From Streptomyces sp. NBC_01571 (lineage in GTDB: Bacteria; Actinomycetota; Actinomycetes; Streptomycetales; Streptomycetaceae), in contig NZ_JAPEPZ010000001.1 in assembly GCF_026339875.1 (NCBI RefSeq), positions 124,001-188,000 on the forward strand: 64,000 nucleotides of DNA, written 5' to 3'. A program made the position numbers and the translations under genes. This document shows, piece after piece, positions 49,731 through 59,309 of the stretch (the first letter of the stretch is position 1; each line of letters begins with the position of its first letter). Below the pieces are notes generated by a model. It was not told the origin of the DNA. It was given only the letters and a program-made list of their open reading frames with translations, and made no database searches.

Positions 49731-52493
49731 ATGGTGATCCCGTTCAGGCGTGTGGAGAGTGCCGCCGCTCCCTGGGTCCGCACCCGTCTGCGGTCGGCCC
49801 CCGGTGCCGCTCTCGCCCTCGCGCTGCTGGTGGCGGTGACCGCCTGCCTGGCCGCCGCGTTCCCGCGCGCGCTGGAGCGGTACGAGGACGCGGGCCTGCG
49901 CCACTCCGTCGAGCAGGTGCCTCCCTCCCGGAGCGTCGTCCAGCTGTACGCCTCGGCGCCCCTGGCGGACCTGCCGCAAGGCCGGCGTGAGCAGGCGCTG
50001 CGACCCGCCACCGTGAAGCGCCAGTACGACAGCATCCTCGGCACCGTGCAGCGCCCCTTCGTCCCCGACCTCGGCCAGTCGTCGTACGGCGTGACCACTT
50101 CCGTCAACCAGCAGGTGCCCGACCGCTGGCTGCCCCGGCCGGACGCGCTGCCCGCCAAGGTCGCCCTCGTCGCCCAGGCGGGCCTGGCCGGCCACTCCCG
50201 GCTGAGCGAGGGCCGTCTGCCCCGCGTCTCCGGCACGGTCACCACGGCGACGCCCGAGGTGGAGGCGGCGGTCAGCACGGACACCGCCAAGACCCTGCAC
50301 GTGAAGGTGGGTTCGGTACTGCACGTTCCCGGCGCGGGCCGCGGCGCGCTCGTCGTCCGGGTCACCGGCATCGTCGCCCCGCGCGACCGGGACGGCGCCT
50401 ACTGGGCGACGGACCCCCTGCTGCGCACGCCCGTGCTGACGCGGGTCAAGCCCGCCGACCCGTACTCGGCCCGGTACTGGGTCGGCGCCGTGCTGCTGCC
50501 GCCCGAGGCGGCCCCCGCGCTCCTGGGCACCGAGGGGCGGCCGTACCGCTACTGGCGGCTGGCCCCCTTCCCGGACACCCTGCACGCCCGCGATCTGGGC
50601 GCTCTCCAGTCCGCTCTCGCCTCCTTGGTGTCGGGCCCCGGCCTCCACCAGGTGAGCACGGTCACCGGCTCCCTCACGGACGCCTACACCGAGCTCGACG
50701 ACGTGCTCGCCTCCTACTCCCGCCTGCACTCCGGCGTCCTGGCGCTGATCTCGGTCGCGGCGTTCGGCAGCGGTACGGTCGCCGCCGTCGTCCTGGCGAT
50801 GGCGGGCGGCCTGGCCGCCGACCGCCGCCGCACCGAACTGGCCCTGCTGCGCGCCCGCGGCGCCTCGCTGCGGGGACTTGCCGCCCGCCTGTTCGCGGAG
50901 ACGGCGGTGGTCGCCGTCCCGGCCGGAGCGCTCGGCCTGGCGGTGGCGGTGCGGGCCCTCCCCGGCGCCCGGGTCCTGCCCGCCGTAATGGCCGCCCTCG
51001 CGGTCACGGTCGTCGCCTGCGCCGCCCTCCCCCTGCGTGCGGCGGCCGCCCACCGGCTCGTCCGCGTCCCCGCGCTCCGCCAGGACGTGACGTCGGTACG
51101 CCCGTCCCGGCGGCGTACGGTCGCGGAGCTGACGCTGGTGGCGGTGGCCGCCGGCGCGGTGGTGAGCCTGCGCCGGCAGGGCACGTCCGACGGGTCCGGC
51201 GATCAGCTGATCTCGGCGGCGCCCGTGCTGGTGGGTGTCATCGCCGCGCTGCTGCTGGTACGCCTCTACCCCCTTCCCCTGCGGGGCATGGCCGGCCCGG
51301 CCGGGCGGCTGCGCGGTGTGGTGAGCCATCTGTCCCTGGCCCGGGCCGGCCGCAGTTCCGCGTCCGCGGTGCTGCCGCTGCTCGCCCTGCTCACCGCCCT
51401 GACCACGGCCTCGTTCGGCGGTTCGGTCCTGGCGGGTATCGGCGAGGCCCGGGACCACTCGGCGCTCCTCGCCGTCGGGGCCGACGCCCGGCTGGAGTCG
51501 ATGACGGATCCGCTGCCCGCGGGACTGACCGACCGGGTGCGCCGGGTCTCCGGCGTGCGGGACGTGGCGGCAGTGAGCGTCGCGTACCAGGCGAAGCCCA
51601 ACGACGGGCGCCGGACGGTGCCGGTGGTGGGCGTGGATCCCGGCCGTTACGCGGAGTTGACGCGGCGGACGGGACTCGGTGCCTTCTCCGAAGGAGCGCT
51701 GAAGAAGGGCCGGGGCGCCCCGGCGGCCGGCGCCGTGCTGCCCGCCGTGGCCTCCCCGAGCGTGGCGGACACCTACGGCTCGGCTCCGTTCCCCGTCAGG
51801 ATGGAGGACGGCAGCAGGGTCAACGTCCGCATCGTCACCGTCCGGGACATCACTCCGGCCGTGATGGGCACCGACTTCCTGGTGGTGGACCGCGCCGGCC
51901 TCGGCGCCACCGCGGCCAGGCCGACCGCGCTGCTGGTGACGGGCCCGGAAGCGGACGGCCATGCTCTGCGCGAGGCGGCGGCCGGGCACGCGGTGTCGGT
52001 CCACCTCCGCGCCGACGAGAGGGCCCGGTACGTCGACTCCCCCCTCCAGGCCGGCGCGGAGCACCTCTACACGGCGGCGGTGGCGGCGGGCGCCGGCTAC
52101 GCCGTGCTCGCGCTGCTCCTGTCACTCCTGCGCGCGGCTCCCGAGCGCATCGCGCTGCTCGCACGGCTGCGCACCATGGGTCTCACCCGTCCGCAGGGCC
52201 GCCGCCTGCTCGTCCTGGAGTCCCTTCCCCAGGCCGTGCTCGCCGCGGTGGGCGGCGTCCTGACCGGCTGGGCCGCGATCCGCCTGCTCTCCCCCGGCAT
52301 GGACCTGATCGCGGTGGCTCTGCCGCCCTCGATCGCCCCCTTGGAGCGGGCCCCGCTGCACACGGACGCCTGGTCGCTGACGGTGCCGGCGGTGGCCGTG
52401 GTGGCGGTGACGGTGGGAATCGCCTGCGTACAGGCGTGGTGGGCGGGGAGGCGAGGAGCGGTGCGGGAGTTGAGAGCAGGTGACACGAGGTGA
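49731..52493 (+). CDS. ABC transporter permease, FtsX/MacB type (second subunit)
   Basis: ATG 49731 sits next to the TGA of the first permease, so translation is coupled. The 920-residue protein has the same plan: helix ALALALLVAVTACLAAAFPR, a large external domain, ISVAAFGSGTVAAVVLAMAG then GLAADRRRTELALLRARGAS (ATPase coupling helix), a second external domain and the C-terminal helices ending VQAWWAGRRGAVRELRAGDT. The two permeases are distant homologues and probably form a heterodimer with the ATPase at 52627. Confidence 0.9.
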   Translation: MVIPFRRVESAAAPWVRTRLRSAPGAALALALLVAVTACLAAAFPRALERYEDAGLRHSVEQVPPSRSVVQLYASAPLADLPQGRREQALRPATVKRQYDSILGTVQRPFVPDLGQSSYGVTTSVNQQVPDRWLPRPDALPAKVALVAQAGLAGHSRLSEGRLPRVSGTVTTATPEVEAAVSTDTAKTLHVKVGSVLHVPGAGRGALVVRVTGIVAPRDRDGAYWATDPLLRTPVLTRVKPADPYSARYWVGAVLLPPEAAPALLGTEGRPYRYWRLAPFPDTLHARDLGALQSALASLVSGPGLHQVSTVTGSLTDAYTELDDVLASYSRLHSGVLALISVAAFGSGTVAAVVLAMAGGLAADRRRTELALLRARGASLRGLAARLFAETAVVAVPAGALGLAVAVRALPGARVLPAVMAALAVTVVACAALPLRAAAAHRLVRVPALRQDVTSVRPSRRRTVAELTLVAVAAGAVVSLRRQGTSDGSGDQLISAAPVLVGVIAALLLVRLYPLPLRGMAGPAGRLRGVVSHLSLARAGRSSASAVLPLLALLTALTTASFGGSVLAGIGEARDHSALLAVGADARLESMTDPLPAGLTDRVRRVSGVRDVAAVSVAYQAKPNDGRRTVPVVGVDPGRYAELTRRTGLGAFSEGALKKGRGAPAAGAVLPAVASPSVADTYGSAPFPVRMEDGSRVNVRIVTVRDITPAVMGTDFLVVDRAGLGATAARPTALLVTGPEADGHALREAAAGHAVSVHLRADERARYVDSPLQAGAEHLYTAAVAAGAGYAVLALLLSLLRAAPERIALLARLRTMGLTRPQGRRLLVLESLPQAVLAAVGGVLTGWAAIRLLSPGMDLIAVALPPSIAPLERAPLHTDAWSLTVPAVAVVAVTVGIACVQAWWAGRRGAVRELRAGDTR

Positions 52494-52626
52494 GAAGGGC
52501 AGCGCACCCCGTCCCCGACGGCCCCGGCCCCCACCCTGGCAGCCCCCGCCCTGGTGACCCTCGTCCGCACGCTGCGGCTCCGGCGCGCACCCGGCCGGCC
52601 GCGTCCCCCGTTGACCAAGGAGCCCG

Positions 52627-53592
52627 ATGCCGCCGATGACGACGAATCCCACCCTCGCCGAACTGGCCGACAAGGCGACCGCCAGCCGCGCGCGGCCCGC
52701 CTACGGCCACGACGCCCTCATCACCTGCGACCGTCTGGTCCGTGTCTTCTCCGCGGACGGCGTGGAGGTGCAGGCCCTCCAGGGCCTCGACCTGCTCGTC
52801 CGCAAGGGCGAACTCATGGCCCTGGTGGGCGCCTCGGGCAGCGGCAAGTCCACCCTGATGAACATCCTGGCCGGCCTGGACACCCCCACTGCCGGGGCGG
52901 CTCAGGTCGCGGGCCACAACCTGCTTGCCATGACCGCGAAGGACCGCCTGCACTACCGGCGCAGGGTGGTCGGCTTCATCTGGCAGCAGACGTCCCGCAA
53001 CCTGCTGCCGTATCTCACCGCGGCCCAGAACGTCGCCCTGCCCCTCCAACTGGCGGGCGGGCGGCGCCGCTCCCGGGCCCGCGCCGACCATGCCCTGGAA
53101 CTCATGGAGTTGCTCCAGGTCGCCGACTGCCGGGACCGCCGCCCGCATGAGATGTCCGGCGGTCAGCAGCAGCGGGTCGCCATCGCCGTGGCTCTCGCCT
53201 GCGACCCGGCGGTACTGCTCGCCGACGAACCCACCGGCGAGCTCGACTCCCACACCGCCCAGCAGACGTTCGCCGCCTTCCGCACGGCGAACGAGGAGTT
53301 GGGCACCACCATCGTCATCGTCACCCATGACCGCGCCGTGGCCACCGAGGTCCGCCGCACGGTCGCCATCCGCGACGGCCGCACCTCCACGGAGGTCCTG
53401 CGCCGCAGCGAGGTCGACGAGACCACCGGCCACGAGACGCTGGTGGCCCGCGAGTACGCGATGCTCGACCGGGCAGGCCGCCTCCAGCTGCCCGCCGAGT
53501 ACACGAGGACGCTGGGCATGCGCGATCGGGTGGCGCTGGATCTGGAGGAGGACCACATCACCGTATGGCCGGACGACAGCGGGCACAGCTGA
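52627..53592 (+). CDS. ABC transporter ATP-binding protein (MacB/LolD type)
   Basis: ATG 52627 follows AAGGAG. Walker A VGASGSGKSTLMNILAGLDT, Q-loop FIWQQTSRNLLPYLTAAQNV, signature EMSGGQQQRVAIAVALACDP, Walker B VLLADEPTGELDS and H-loop VIVTHDRAVATEVRR are all present. A C-terminal extension of about 80 residues (DGRTSTEVLRRSEVDETTGH, LQLPAEYTRTLGMRDRVALD) contains a SpoVT/AbrB-like piece seen in this Streptomyces subfamily. It lies 133 bp after the two permeases and completes the exporter. Confidence 0.93.
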   Translation: MPPMTTNPTLAELADKATASRARPAYGHDALITCDRLVRVFSADGVEVQALQGLDLLVRKGELMALVGASGSGKSTLMNILAGLDTPTAGAAQVAGHNLLAMTAKDRLHYRRRVVGFIWQQTSRNLLPYLTAAQNVALPLQLAGGRRRSRARADHALELMELLQVADCRDRRPHEMSGGQQQRVAIAVALACDPAVLLADEPTGELDSHTAQQTFAAFRTANEELGTTIVIVTHDRAVATEVRRTVAIRDGRTSTEVLRRSEVDETTGHETLVAREYAMLDRAGRLQLPAEYTRTLGMRDRVALDLEEDHITVWPDDSGHS

Positions 53593-53655
53593 TCGCCGGC
53601 CCGTGACCGGACAGCAGGTGCGCGGGTCGCGACCCCGGTGAGGCGGCGGCCCGGC

Positions 53656-54357
53656 CTACTCCCCCGTCTCGTCCCGTATCTCCCCGTCGCGCATCTCCAG
53701 CACCCGGTCGGCCAGGTCGAGCAGCGTCGCGTCGTGCGTGGCCACCAGGGCGGTGACCTGTTCGCTGCGCACGACCGCGCGCAGCAGTTCCATCACGGCA
53801 TGGCCGGTCTCCGCGTCCAGCTGGCCGGTGGGCTCGTCGGCGATCAGCAGCGAGGGGTTGTTGGCCAGGGCGCGGGCGATGGCGACCCGCTGCTGCTGGC
53901 CGCCGGAGAGCTCGCCGGGCCGCTGGGCCGCGTGGTCGGCGAGGCCCACCAGGGACAGCAGCAGCTCGACCCGCTCCTCGCGCTCCCGTACGTCGGCCCG
54001 GCGCATGCGCATGGGCACGCCCACGTTCTCCGCGGCCGTCAGGATCGGGATGAGGCCGAAGGACTGGAACACGAAGCCGATCCGGTCCCGGCGCAGCGCC
54101 AGCAGGCCGTCCTCACCGAGTTCCGACAGGTCCATGCCCTCCACGGTGACCCGGCCCCGGTCCGGTACGTCGAGCCCTCCGACGATGTTCAGCAGGGTGG
54201 TCTTCCCGGAGCCCGAGCGCCCCTTGAGCGCGATGAGCTCACCGCGGGGGATGTCGAAGGAGACGCCGCGCAGGGCATGGACGGCGGCGGCTCCCTGACC
54301 GTACGACTTGTGGACGTTCTCGACGCGCACCATGGTCTCGGTGACGACCTGGCTCAT
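53656..54357 (-). CDS. Second ABC transporter ATP-binding protein, convergent
   Basis: ATG 54357 follows AGGGAGGAC. A 233-residue LolD/MacB-type ATPase: Walker A LKGRSGSGKTTLLNIVGGLD, Q-loop FVFQSFGLIPILTAAENVGV, signature ELSGGQQQRVAIARALANNP, Walker B LLIADEPTGQLDA and H-loop ALVATHDATLLDLADRVLEM. It faces the exporter operon, ending 64 bp from it, and has no permease of its own here, so it may serve the same permeases under other conditions or a permease elsewhere. Confidence 0.92.
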   Translation of the reverse strand: MSQVVTETMVRVENVHKSYGQGAAAVHALRGVSFDIPRGELIALKGRSGSGKTTLLNIVGGLDVPDRGRVTVEGMDLSELGEDGLLALRRDRIGFVFQSFGLIPILTAAENVGVPMRMRRADVREREERVELLLSLVGLADHAAQRPGELSGGQQQRVAIARALANNPSLLIADEPTGQLDAETGHAVMELLRAVVRSEQVTALVATHDATLLDLADRVLEMRDGEIRDETGE

Positions 54358-54755
54358 GTGTCCTCCCTTGATCCCCCGTGGGCCGGGCATCAGTATCGCT
54401 GCCTGCCGCCAGGCCCTCCATGCCCGGGTGCCGAAGGGACGGGCGGCGTACCGCGTCGGCATCGCCACGGCCGGATGCCGGGGTGCGGTCCTGGCCGGTG
54501 CTGCCGGTCGGCGCGGTGCGACCGGGCCGGGCAGGGGTGTCTCTCCCCCGTTGCCGCTCCCCGGGCGGGTGGATGTGGTCCGTGCGAATATGAGAGAGAT
54601 TGTTTCCGGCCAGTAACTGGCGGCGGGAGCGCACATGGAGATCAGGCCGCAGGCGGCGATCCTCCCCAAGGACACCACTCAGCTCGAGCACGGGAAATAC
54701 GGTCCCGTATTTCCGAAGACGCCGGCGTGCTACGGGTTCACCATCATGGCGAGGT
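54358..54755. other. Intergenic region between ATPase and DyP fragment
   Basis: Contains the promoter side of the minus-strand ATPase and an operator-like palindrome at 54693-54714. No gene supported. Confidence 0.4.
54693..54714. promoter_or_regulatory. Perfect operator-like palindrome
   Basis: GGAAATACGG-TC-CCGTATTTCC is a perfect 10-2-10 inverted repeat, unusually AT-containing for this DNA and typical of a dimeric repressor site (TetR-like spacing). It lies about 60 bp before the DyP fragment and 335 bp upstream of the minus-strand ATPase start. Confidence 0.5.
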
Positions 54756-55113
54756 GCGGCTGCATCGCATGATCAGACGAGGCGCCGTGTACGGTCCGCC
54801 GCTGCCCGAGGGAGTCCTGGAGGACGACGGGGCCGACCGCGGCCTGATGTTCGCGTTCGTCGGAGCGCACCTCGGGCGGCAGTTCGAGTTCGTCCAGTCG
54901 CAATGGATGAACGACGGTGTCTTCTTCGGTTCGGGTGGGGCCAAGGACCCTGTCACCGGAGCCCACGACGGCGTCACCGGTTTCACGATCCCCCGGCGGC
55001 CGGTGCGTCGGCGGCTGGCGCCCCTGCCGCGGTTCGTCGTCACCCGCGGTGGCGCCTACTGCTTTCTGCCGGGCCTGAGCGCCCTGCGCCGGCTCGGTGA
55101 CCTCCAGGACTGA
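54756..55113 (+). pseudogene. DyP-type peroxidase, C-terminal fragment
   Basis: HRMIRRGAVYGPPLPEGVLE, DDGADRGLMFAFVGAHLGRQ, FEFVQSQWMNDGVFFGSGGA, then a C-terminal FVVTRGGAYCFLPGLSALRR match the last third of DyP-type heme peroxidases (R-R-G-x-x-Y-G, F-x-x-x-x-A-x-x-x-R-Q-F-E-F-V-Q). The proximal His and distal Asp/Arg regions are absent upstream. A 46-bp piece of it recurs at 22618-22663. Confidence 0.75.
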
Positions 55114-55172
55114 CAGGACGGCGACGGGCGCGTCGGCACCGCAGGTACTCCGCCGACTGAGGGGAACGCCTC

Positions 55173-56057
55173 ATGGACACCCTGCACATGCTGTTCAATG
55201 CCGTCACCGTGATCTTCATCGCGGCCACCATGTTCACGGCCGGCCTCGGGGCCACCGTCACGGCGCTGCGCGGTGTCTTCACCGACGTCCCGCTGCTGTC
55301 GCTCGCGCTGCTCACCAATCTGGTGGTCGTCCCGCTGCTGGGCTGGGGCATCGGCGAGCTGTTCGGCCTCCCTTCGGCGGCGTTCATCGCGCTCGTCCTG
55401 GTCGCCTCCTCGCCGGGCGGGCCCTTCGGGGCGAAGCTGGCCATGGTGCAACGCGGGGACGTCGTCGCCGGCGCGGCCATGCAGGTGCTGCTTGCCGCCG
55501 TAGGCAGCCTCACCTTCGCCCCGACCGTCAACGGCATCCTCACCGCCGCGGGCCTCGGCAAGGACGTCTCCCTCGATGTCTCGACGCTGGTGCGGACCGT
55601 GGCCGTCCTGCAACTCGTGCCGTTCGTCGTCGGCTTGCTGCTGCGCCGTTACGCCGCGCCCACCGCACGGTCGTGGCACCCCGCGGCGGCCATGGTGTCG
55701 AACGTGACCTTCTTGTTCGTCCTCGCGGGCATGCTGTTCGGCAACTGGAGTGACGTGGTGGCACTCTTCGGCTCGCTCGCGCTCCTCGCGGGCTTCGTGC
55801 TCGCGGCCGTCACCTTCGCTGTCGGGACCCTGCTGGCCACCGGTCCGTCGGTACGCCGTACGGCCATGGGCGGCGTCGCCGCGGTACGTAACGCTGGGCC
55901 CGCCCTGGCCGCGATCGGTATCGCCTTCGACGACCAGCCCGCCGTCCTGGGCGCGCTTGCCGCGATCCTGCTCAGCGGCCTGGCGGCTGCCCTCCCGATC
56001 GCTGCCGTCCTCAGTGGCCGCCGAAGCCGCCTCGCGGCACCGGACGGCACACCCTGA
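55173..56057 (+). CDS. Bile acid:sodium symporter family transporter
   Basis: ATG 55173 follows GAGGGGAAC. The 294-residue protein has nine or ten hydrophobic helices and the family signature LLTNLVVVPLLGWGIGELFG, LVASSPGGPFGAKLAMVQRG (S-S-P-G-G region that binds sodium) and a later GGVAAVRNAGPALAAIGIAF (the crossover R-N-x-G motif). Bacterial members carry organic anions such as pantoate or arsenite-like oxyanions; substrate here is not predictable. A very strong terminator follows. Confidence 0.88.
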   Translation: MDTLHMLFNAVTVIFIAATMFTAGLGATVTALRGVFTDVPLLSLALLTNLVVVPLLGWGIGELFGLPSAAFIALVLVASSPGGPFGAKLAMVQRGDVVAGAAMQVLLAAVGSLTFAPTVNGILTAAGLGKDVSLDVSTLVRTVAVLQLVPFVVGLLLRRYAAPTARSWHPAAAMVSNVTFLFVLAGMLFGNWSDVVALFGSLALLAGFVLAAVTFAVGTLLATGPSVRRTAMGGVAAVRNAGPALAAIGIAFDDQPAVLGALAAILLSGLAAALPIAAVLSGRRSRLAAPDGTP

Positions 56058-56074
56058 CAGGGTTGTCCTCTGTT

Positions 56075-56114
56075 CCGGGCAGCCCGCTCACGCCGGTGTG
56101 AGCGGGCTGCCCGG
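56075..56114 (+). terminator. Strong terminator after the symporter gene
   Basis: CCGGGCAGCCCGCTCAC pairs perfectly with GTGAGCGGGCTGCCCGG: a 17-bp stem with a 6-nt loop, starting 17 bp after the stop codon. Confidence 0.85.
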
Positions 56115-56672
56115 TCCAGCGGGCGCCATGAGTCCGGACGCGCGCATCGAGCGGACGAGGCGGCGGCCGGCCGGACTCCGAGCCGAGGGGCGCCCGGCCG
56201 CATCACTCCGACCGCCTCACCCTGGCGCAGGCCGCGCGGACCCGGGTGTGGTTCGCCACCAGGTTCGGGGTGCAGCTCGCCTATGAGCGGCGGGAGTTGC
56301 GGGGCCGGGGCTGTCGCCGAGACGGTCGCCCGGACCGACCGCGGTGCGCCGGCGGTGCGGACACGGTGCGGACACGAGCTGACGGTGGCAGAGACCGCGC
56401 CGGCGTTCCCTCAGGACGCGCGGCTTCCGCGTCGGCTCTCCTGCCGGGCGTCAGGGCGACAAAGGTGACTGCCGCTCCGAAGTCGCCTGCGATGCAGGCC
56501 AGTCGGCGCGGCCGTGCCGGTGGGCGGAGGCCCGTCCGCACCTCCGCCGGTTCCGGTCGGGCGCGGCAGAACAACGGTCCGCGGTATGTACGCCGCGGGA
56601 AAGCCTGGGATAAGTTCTCCCCGCACCCCCGCTTTGAATCGTTTCAATACGAGTCCACAGGGACGAGGTTCC
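56115..56672. other. Intergenic region before the rhamnosidase gene
   Basis: A frame LAQAARTRVWFATRFGVQLA then YERRELR (about 56215-56300) may be a relic. A LacI-type operator lies at 56635-56646. Otherwise nothing is supported. Confidence 0.4.
56635..56646. promoter_or_regulatory. LacI-type operator upstream of GH78 gene
   Basis: TGAATCGTTTCA, inside TTTGAATCGTTTCAAT, matches the central-CG palindrome of LacI-family repressors (TGAAACGTTTCA-like). It is 27 bp before the rhamnosidase start, a position for sugar-controlled repression. Confidence 0.65.
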
Positions 56673-59309
56673 ATGTCGCCGAGCCGCAACATCCCCCAGC
56701 CCCCGAACGACCCCGCCCGCCGCACCGTCATCGCCGCGGGAGCCGGCCTGGCGGCACTCTCCGCCGTGGGCCTCCCCCTCGCCGCGGCGTCCCCGGCCGC
56801 GGCCGCCCCCGCCGGCGAAGCCCCGGACGCGGTGCCGCGCGGCAGAACCTCCTGGCACCGATACGTGCAGGGCCCCGCCGGTCGCACCGTCCGGCCGGTG
56901 GCCGTCACCGCGAGCACCGGCGACGTACGCCTCCCCGAAGCCCTGCTCAAGCCCGGCGGGCCCGTCACCGTCCTGCGCCGTCCCCAGCCCGTCGCCGCAC
57001 CCCGGTGGCCCGAGGGCAGTACGGCAGTCGCCTCCTCCTCGCACGCGGGCAACAACGGGAACGACGGCAGCCCGCGCACCTACGACGCGGGCAACGCCAT
57101 CGACGGCAACCCCGACACGTTCTGGAACGACGACACTCTGGGCGTCTTCCCGGACACGCTCACGATCACCGTTCCCTCGGCCCAGCAGTTGTCGGGCATC
57201 ACCGTGATATCCAACAGCGACGGAGTGCCCACCGACTTCACGGTCGAGACCTGGCAGAACGACGCCTGGCACACGGCCGCCACGGTTTCCGATAACGATG
57301 TCATCCAGCGGGCCGTCCCGTTCGACCAGCCCGTCTCCACGACCCGGGTCCGCATCACGGTCACGAATGTGCAGAACACGCCGCGCGGTGCGTTCACCCG
57401 GGTCAACGAGGTGTGGCCCGCCGCTGTGGCGCCGGTCGAAGTCCCCAGCGTCACGGTCGACTTCGGCAAGGTCGTCGTGGGATACCCCCGCATCCGCTTC
57501 GCTTCCGCTTCGGCCAACTCCCCCGGCGTACGCGTCGCCTTCTCCGAGACCGAACAATTCCTCACCGAACGCTCCGACTTCACCCGCTCCGACCAGGCCG
57601 GCGGCGCGGGCCAGGGCACCGACCAGTTCGCCGTTCCGGCGGGCGGTACCACCTGGAAGGACCAGAAGGGCTTCCTCCGGGACGGCAAGGTCTACGCCGA
57701 CGGCCTGCACGGATTCCGCTATCTCAAGATCACTCTCGATGCGCTGGCGGCCGACGCACCCGTCGCCCAGCCCTGGGGCACCGTCGACATCGACTCCGTC
57801 GACCTGGACTTCACCGGCTACGTGGGGACGCCCAGCACCTACCGCGGCTGGTTCCTGTGCTCCGACGACGACCTCAACCGGTACTGGTACGGAGCCTCCT
57901 ACACCAACGAGCTCGTCACCGACACCTTCCGCCAGGACGACGTGGATCCCCGCAACGCGTGGAGCGCGTCCCTGGAGGGCCGGCTGGTGCTGCATGACGG
58001 AGCCAAACGCGACCGGGACCCCTACGTCGGCGACCTCGCCGTCTCCGCGCGCACCCTCTACCTCACCCACGACGACACCGCCGCGGCCGCCCGCAACGTC
58101 CTGGCCGACCTCGCCGACCACCAGCGGGCCGACGGATGGATCCCCCCGGCCTCCATCTCCGGATACGAACTGCCCCTGTTCGACTATCCGCTGTGGTGGG
58201 TGACGTGCAGCTGGGACTACGTCCTGTACACCGGCGACCGCTCCTACGCGTCCCGCTACTACCCGCACCTGGTCAAGGTGCTGGACACCTGGTACCCGAG
58301 CGTCACCGACGACGCCGGACTGCTGAGCAAGGGCCTCAACGACACCGGTGGCTACGGCGACTACGCCTTCCTCGGCCGCACCGGCAGAATCACCTACTAC
58401 AACGTCCTGTACGTGCAGGCGCTCAACGACAGCGCGGCACTGGCCCGTTGGCTCGGGCACGAGGCGGACGCCCGGCGGTGGTCCGACCGCGCCCGGGAGG
58501 TCGCCGACGCGGTCAACACCCACCTGTGGGACGAGACCGCCGGAGCCTATCTCGACTCGTCGACCGGAGCCGTGCGGCATGCCCAGGACGGCAACTCCCT
58601 CGCCATCACCGCCGGCGTCGCCGAGACCCGGCGAGCCGCCTCCGCGCTCGACCACCTCGACGCGACCACGCACCTGCCGTACGGCAACGCCTTCATGGAC
58701 AACGACACCATCTTCGACGGCGCGTCCCAGCGCGTGTACGCCTTCACCTCCTACCCCGAGATCGTCGCCAGGTTCGAGACCGGACGGGCCTCCTCGGCAC
58801 TCGACCAGATCAGGCGCACCTACGGCTGGATGGACAGCCACGACCCCGGTGTCACCCACTGGGAGGGCATCGGTCCCGGCGGTTCCCTCTACGAAGGGGC
58901 CTATACGAGCATGGCGCACGGATGGTCCACGGGCGTGCTGCCGGCGCTGACCCACCAACTCCTGGGCGCCAGGCCGACATCGCCCGGATACGCCCGCTGG
59001 GAAGTCCGCCCCAACCCAGGGGACGTGGCCTGGGCACAGGGACGACTCCCCACCCCCGCGGGACCGTTGGAGGTCGAGTGGACGAACACGGCGACGTCGT
59101 TCACTCTCACGCTTCAGGTGCCCCACGGCACCCGCGGCCTGGCCGCGCTGCCCGTCAGCGGCTCGTCCGTGGTGGTACGGGACGAAAGCCGCGTTCTCTG
59201 GGACGGCCACCGCGCGTCGGACCCCCGTGTGACGATGGACGGTGACCGCGTCACCGTCTCCGGCCTGGGACCCGGCAGGCACCGCCTCAGCGTCACGCGG
59301 CGGCGATAG
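56673..59309 (+). CDS. Secreted GH78 alpha-L-rhamnosidase with F5/8-type carbohydrate-binding domain
   Basis: Hydrolyses terminal alpha-L-rhamnose from glycosides or polysaccharides. ATG 56673 follows GGACGAGG. The N-terminus has a Tat-like signal (PARRTVIAAGAGLAALSAVG). A discoidin (F5/8 type C) domain spans about 110-245 (NAIDGNPDTFWNDDTLGVFP). GH78 domains follow with the alpha/alpha barrel: NRYWYGASYTNELVTDTFRQ then DDVDPRNAWSASLEGRLVLH (normally the catalytic acid region D-x-x-x-x-E/R), LPLFDYPLWWVTCSWDYVLY, THWEGIGPGGSLYEGAYTSM and HGWSTGVLPALTHQLLG. Length 878 is usual. The LacI-type site upstream suggests induction by a plant sugar. Confidence 0.92.
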   Translation: MSPSRNIPQPPNDPARRTVIAAGAGLAALSAVGLPLAAASPAAAAPAGEAPDAVPRGRTSWHRYVQGPAGRTVRPVAVTASTGDVRLPEALLKPGGPVTVLRRPQPVAAPRWPEGSTAVASSSHAGNNGNDGSPRTYDAGNAIDGNPDTFWNDDTLGVFPDTLTITVPSAQQLSGITVISNSDGVPTDFTVETWQNDAWHTAATVSDNDVIQRAVPFDQPVSTTRVRITVTNVQNTPRGAFTRVNEVWPAAVAPVEVPSVTVDFGKVVVGYPRIRFASASANSPGVRVAFSETEQFLTERSDFTRSDQAGGAGQGTDQFAVPAGGTTWKDQKGFLRDGKVYADGLHGFRYLKITLDALAADAPVAQPWGTVDIDSVDLDFTGYVGTPSTYRGWFLCSDDDLNRYWYGASYTNELVTDTFRQDDVDPRNAWSASLEGRLVLHDGAKRDRDPYVGDLAVSARTLYLTHDDTAAAARNVLADLADHQRADGWIPPASISGYELPLFDYPLWWVTCSWDYVLYTGDRSYASRYYPHLVKVLDTWYPSVTDDAGLLSKGLNDTGGYGDYAFLGRTGRITYYNVLYVQALNDSAALARWLGHEADARRWSDRAREVADAVNTHLWDETAGAYLDSSTGAVRHAQDGNSLAITAGVAETRRAASALDHLDATTHLPYGNAFMDNDTIFDGASQRVYAFTSYPEIVARFETGRASSALDQIRRTYGWMDSHDPGVTHWEGIGPGGSLYEGAYTSMAHGWSTGVLPALTHQLLGARPTSPGYARWEVRPNPGDVAWAQGRLPTPAGPLEVEWTNTATSFTLTLQVPHGTRGLAALPVSGSSVVVRDESRVLWDGHRASDPRVTMDGDRVTVSGLGPGRHRLSVTRRR

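Noticed and set aside
49557..52064. Very long minus-strand open frame opposite the second permease
   Set aside because: High GC gives long antisense frames; its translation is low-complexity and lacks domains, while the plus strand encodes a convincing FtsX-type permease.
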